Source: Christiangramia sp.
GTDB taxonomy: Bacteria; Bacteroidota; Bacteroidia; Flavobacteriales; Flavobacteriaceae
NCBI GenBank assembly: GCA_024644145.1
Contig: JAHELO010000003.1
Location: 8,342-15,664, forward strand
Length of the DNA stretch: 7,323 nucleotides
Reading direction: 5' to 3'
Under the pieces are notes generated by a model, which saw only the letters and a list, made by a program, of their open reading frames with translations, did not search any database and was not told where the DNA came from. Position numbers and translations under genes: made by a program. Shown one piece after another: positions 5,550-7,323 of this stretch (positions within the stretch are counted from its first letter, which is position 1; each line of letters starts with the position of its first letter).

Positions 5550-7319
5550 CTATTTACCGTTCGCAGCAGCCTTTTCCTCCAGTTCTTTCTGGAATTCTTC
5601 CATTACGGGTTTCACCGTGCTTTCAGGTAAATCTGCTATTCTTATATACATCAATCCGTCTACTGCATCATTAAAAAGTGGGTCAACATTAAAGGCAACC
5701 ACTTTGGCATTCTGTTTAATATATTTTTTTATGAGCACCGGTAAACGAAGGTTTTCAGTCTCCAGTTCATCAATTATTTTATCAAATTTATTAAGATCTG
5801 CTTCACTTTCATCAAATACAAGATCTTTATCTGCATCTTCCAGTTTTACCTTAAACTCCTTTTTTGGTCTTACATATTGTGCAACATAGGGGTCGTAATA
5901 ATTAGATTTCATAAACTCTATCATCAGTGATTTTGAGAAATTGCTGAATTTATCACTAATTGTTACTCCGCCAATCAAATAATTATGTTCCGGGAATCTT
6001 AGCGTACAGTGTACTATTCCTTTCCATAGCAGGAACAGGGGCATAGGTTTTTGTTGATATTCTTTGATAATGAAAGCACGTCCCATTTCAATAGACTGGC
6101 TCATCATTTTATGCAATTCCGGCTCGAACCTAAAAAGATCCTGCAGGTAAAACCCGTTGATGCCATAATTGGCAAAGATCTCACTACCCATTCCCATCCT
6201 GTAGGCTCCGGCGATCTTTTCGGCTTCATTATCCCATAGAAAAAGGTGGTGATAATACTCATCGCACTTATCCAGGTCTATACTATTGTTTGTTCCTTCA
6301 CCTACCTCCCTGAAAGTAATCTCACGTAAGCGTCCTATTTCATTCAGAATGTTAGGGATTACTTCACGTTTAGCCAGGAAGACTTCATAGTTCTTGCTCT
6401 GTAAAAGTCGCTTATCCATTTTACGGCAATTCTCTACCTCAATTTTCATGAGTTCAGAATTCGTTTCTTCCGCAATATCTTTAGGCGATCTTGGGATCTT
6501 AAGGGTTTTAGGAAGATTTCTTAGCAGCTTCTTTTTTTCGAACACATTGGCCAGCATATAGGTCTTTCTTCGTAAAAAGGCAGTATACGCTTCCAGATTG
6601 GAATGTTCTAATTGATCTTCTACAGAAATGGGATGCCCTATTCTAACCTTGATCTTTCTTTTTCTCTGGGTTAACATTTCACCAGGGAGTCTTGCCGTTC
6701 TTAGAACATCGCTAAATGAGGCCAGGCGGTAAAAGAATAAACTGTTCTTGGCATGAAAATATATAGGAATTACCGGAACTTTAGATTTTTGAATCAGTTT
6801 CATGGCTGAAGGCTCCCAGGGCTTGTCTACGATCACTCTCTTGTCCCGGTACGTTGAAACTTCACCGGCAGGAAAAATACCCAGCGAATTTCCTTCCTTC
6901 AGGTGCGAAATGGCATTTTTCATGCCTGTTAGACTTGACCTGGCTTCCTTGTGGTCTTCAAAAGGATTCACAGGCAAAATATATGGCCTTAATGGTTTCA
7001 GACGATGTAGCAGGAAATTTGCGATCACCTTATAATCCGGTCTGTTTTCCAGAACAAGTTTCATAAGTATCATCCCGTCTATACCTCCAAGCGGATGGTT
7101 AGAAATGGTGATGAAAGGGCCTTGTTTAGGAATTCGCTTGAGGTCTTTTTCGGGAATATCGAAATCTATTTCAAATTCATTTAAGATCGCATCTATAAAC
7201 TCAGTTCCTTGTAAGTGCTTTGCTTTATCGTATTCCTTATTTATCCGCGACAGCTTGGTAGTCTTCAGGATAAGCCAGCCTATTCCTGTGCCCAGAAATC
7301 CCAGTTTATCCAAATTCAT
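5550..7319 (-). CDS. Bifunctional acyltransferase: PlsC-like N-terminal domain fused to GNAT/hemolysin-type N-acyltransferase (OlsF-like)
   Basis: This 589-residue protein appears to join two acyltransferases. The N-terminal half is PlsC-like: block I SNHPLGGIDG (73-82, His75 and Asp81 separated by five residues rather than the common four), block III GIFPAGEVST (147-156) and block IV VPVIPIYFHA (181-190). After a basic linker (about 215-310), the C-terminal half resembles the hemolysin/OlsB GNAT family: IGRLREITFREVGEG (328-342), HLFLWDNEAEKIAGAYRMG (358-376), QDLFRF, then LPVLIKKYIKQNAKV and FNVDPLFNDAVDG (543-555). This arrangement is that of OlsF, which makes ornithine lipids by N-acylation (C-terminal domain) then O-acylation (N-terminal domain); such proteins occur in flavobacteria. 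The amino-acid headgroup here (ornithine, glycine or other) cannot be read from sequence. No membrane span is evident; peripheral inner-membrane location is inferred. The ATG at 7317-7319 sits 4 nt from the window edge, so a longer N-terminus or leader cannot be excluded. Confidence 0.85.
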   Translation of the reverse strand: MNLDKLGFLGTGIGWLILKTTKLSRINKEYDKAKHLQGTEFIDAILNEFEIDFDIPEKDLKRIPKQGPFITISNHPLGGIDGMILMKLVLENRPDYKVIANFLLHRLKPLRPYILPVNPFEDHKEARSSLTGMKNAISHLKEGNSLGIFPAGEVSTYRDKRVIVDKPWEPSAMKLIQKSKVPVIPIYFHAKNSLFFYRLASFSDVLRTARLPGEMLTQRKRKIKVRIGHPISVEDQLEHSNLEAYTAFLRRKTYMLANVFEKKKLLRNLPKTLKIPRSPKDIAEETNSELMKIEVENCRKMDKRLLQSKNYEVFLAKREVIPNILNEIGRLREITFREVGEGTNNSIDLDKCDEYYHHLFLWDNEAEKIAGAYRMGMGSEIFANYGINGFYLQDLFRFEPELHKMMSQSIEMGRAFIIKEYQQKPMPLFLLWKGIVHCTLRFPEHNYLIGGVTISDKFSNFSKSLMIEFMKSNYYDPYVAQYVRPKKEFKVKLEDADKDLVFDESEADLNKFDKIIDELETENLRLPVLIKKYIKQNAKVVAFNVDPLFNDAVDGLMYIRIADLPESTVKPVMEEFQKELEEKAAANGK

Positions 7320-7323
7320 AACA

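Overview
The window looks like an ordinary, gene-dense chromosomal segment of a Bacteroidota species, most likely a marine-type member of Flavobacteriaceae (my guess is the Christiangramia/Gramella, Salegentibacter or Zunongwangia neighbourhood). The signs are moderate-to-low GC, A-rich leaders in place of clear Shine-Dalgarno sites, one good match to the Bacteroidota -7 promoter element (TAnnTTTG), and proteins that look flavobacterial throughout: a DUF4286-like small protein, RsmA with NFPY instead of NLPY, and an OlsF-like two-domain acyltransferase. The assignment rests on recalled family features, not on a search.

Layout. Positions 1-3236 hold four plus-strand genes: the 3' part of a TPR-repeat protein cut by the left edge, a small DUF4286-like protein 23 nt later, the 16S rRNA dimethyladenosine transferase rsmA after a 99-nt gap with competing hairpins, and the Mg2+ channel mgtE, which overlaps the end of rsmA by 20 nt. 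A 120-nt intergenic region (3237-3356) contains a plausible promoter and two small inverted repeats. Next comes a two-gene plus-strand operon (3357-4736): a D-2-hydroxyacid dehydrogenase and a VOC/glyoxalase-fold protein 6 nt apart. A 15-bp perfect hairpin flanked by A and T runs (4741-4782) separates this from two minus-strand genes: an atypical short-chain dehydrogenase-like NAD(P)-binding protein (4801-5454) and, upstream of it on that strand, a 589-residue fusion of a PlsC-type acyltransferase with a GNAT/hemolysin-type N-acyltransferase (5550-7319), probably an aminolipid synthase.

The genes form three transcriptional blocks: ribosome maturation plus Mg2+ uptake (rsmA-mgtE, probably translationally coupled), a small-metabolite redox pair (dehydrogenase + VOC), and a convergent block with lipid synthesis and an NAD(P)-binding protein. 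There is no gene-free stretch over 300 nt, and I see no mobile element, CRISPR array, tRNA or rRNA. I find no convincing new biological system. The most useful leads are the rsmA/mgtE overlap, the OlsF-like fusion with its stretched HX5D motif, the VOC protein lacking the usual His ligands, and the long E-to-H spacing in the dehydrogenase.
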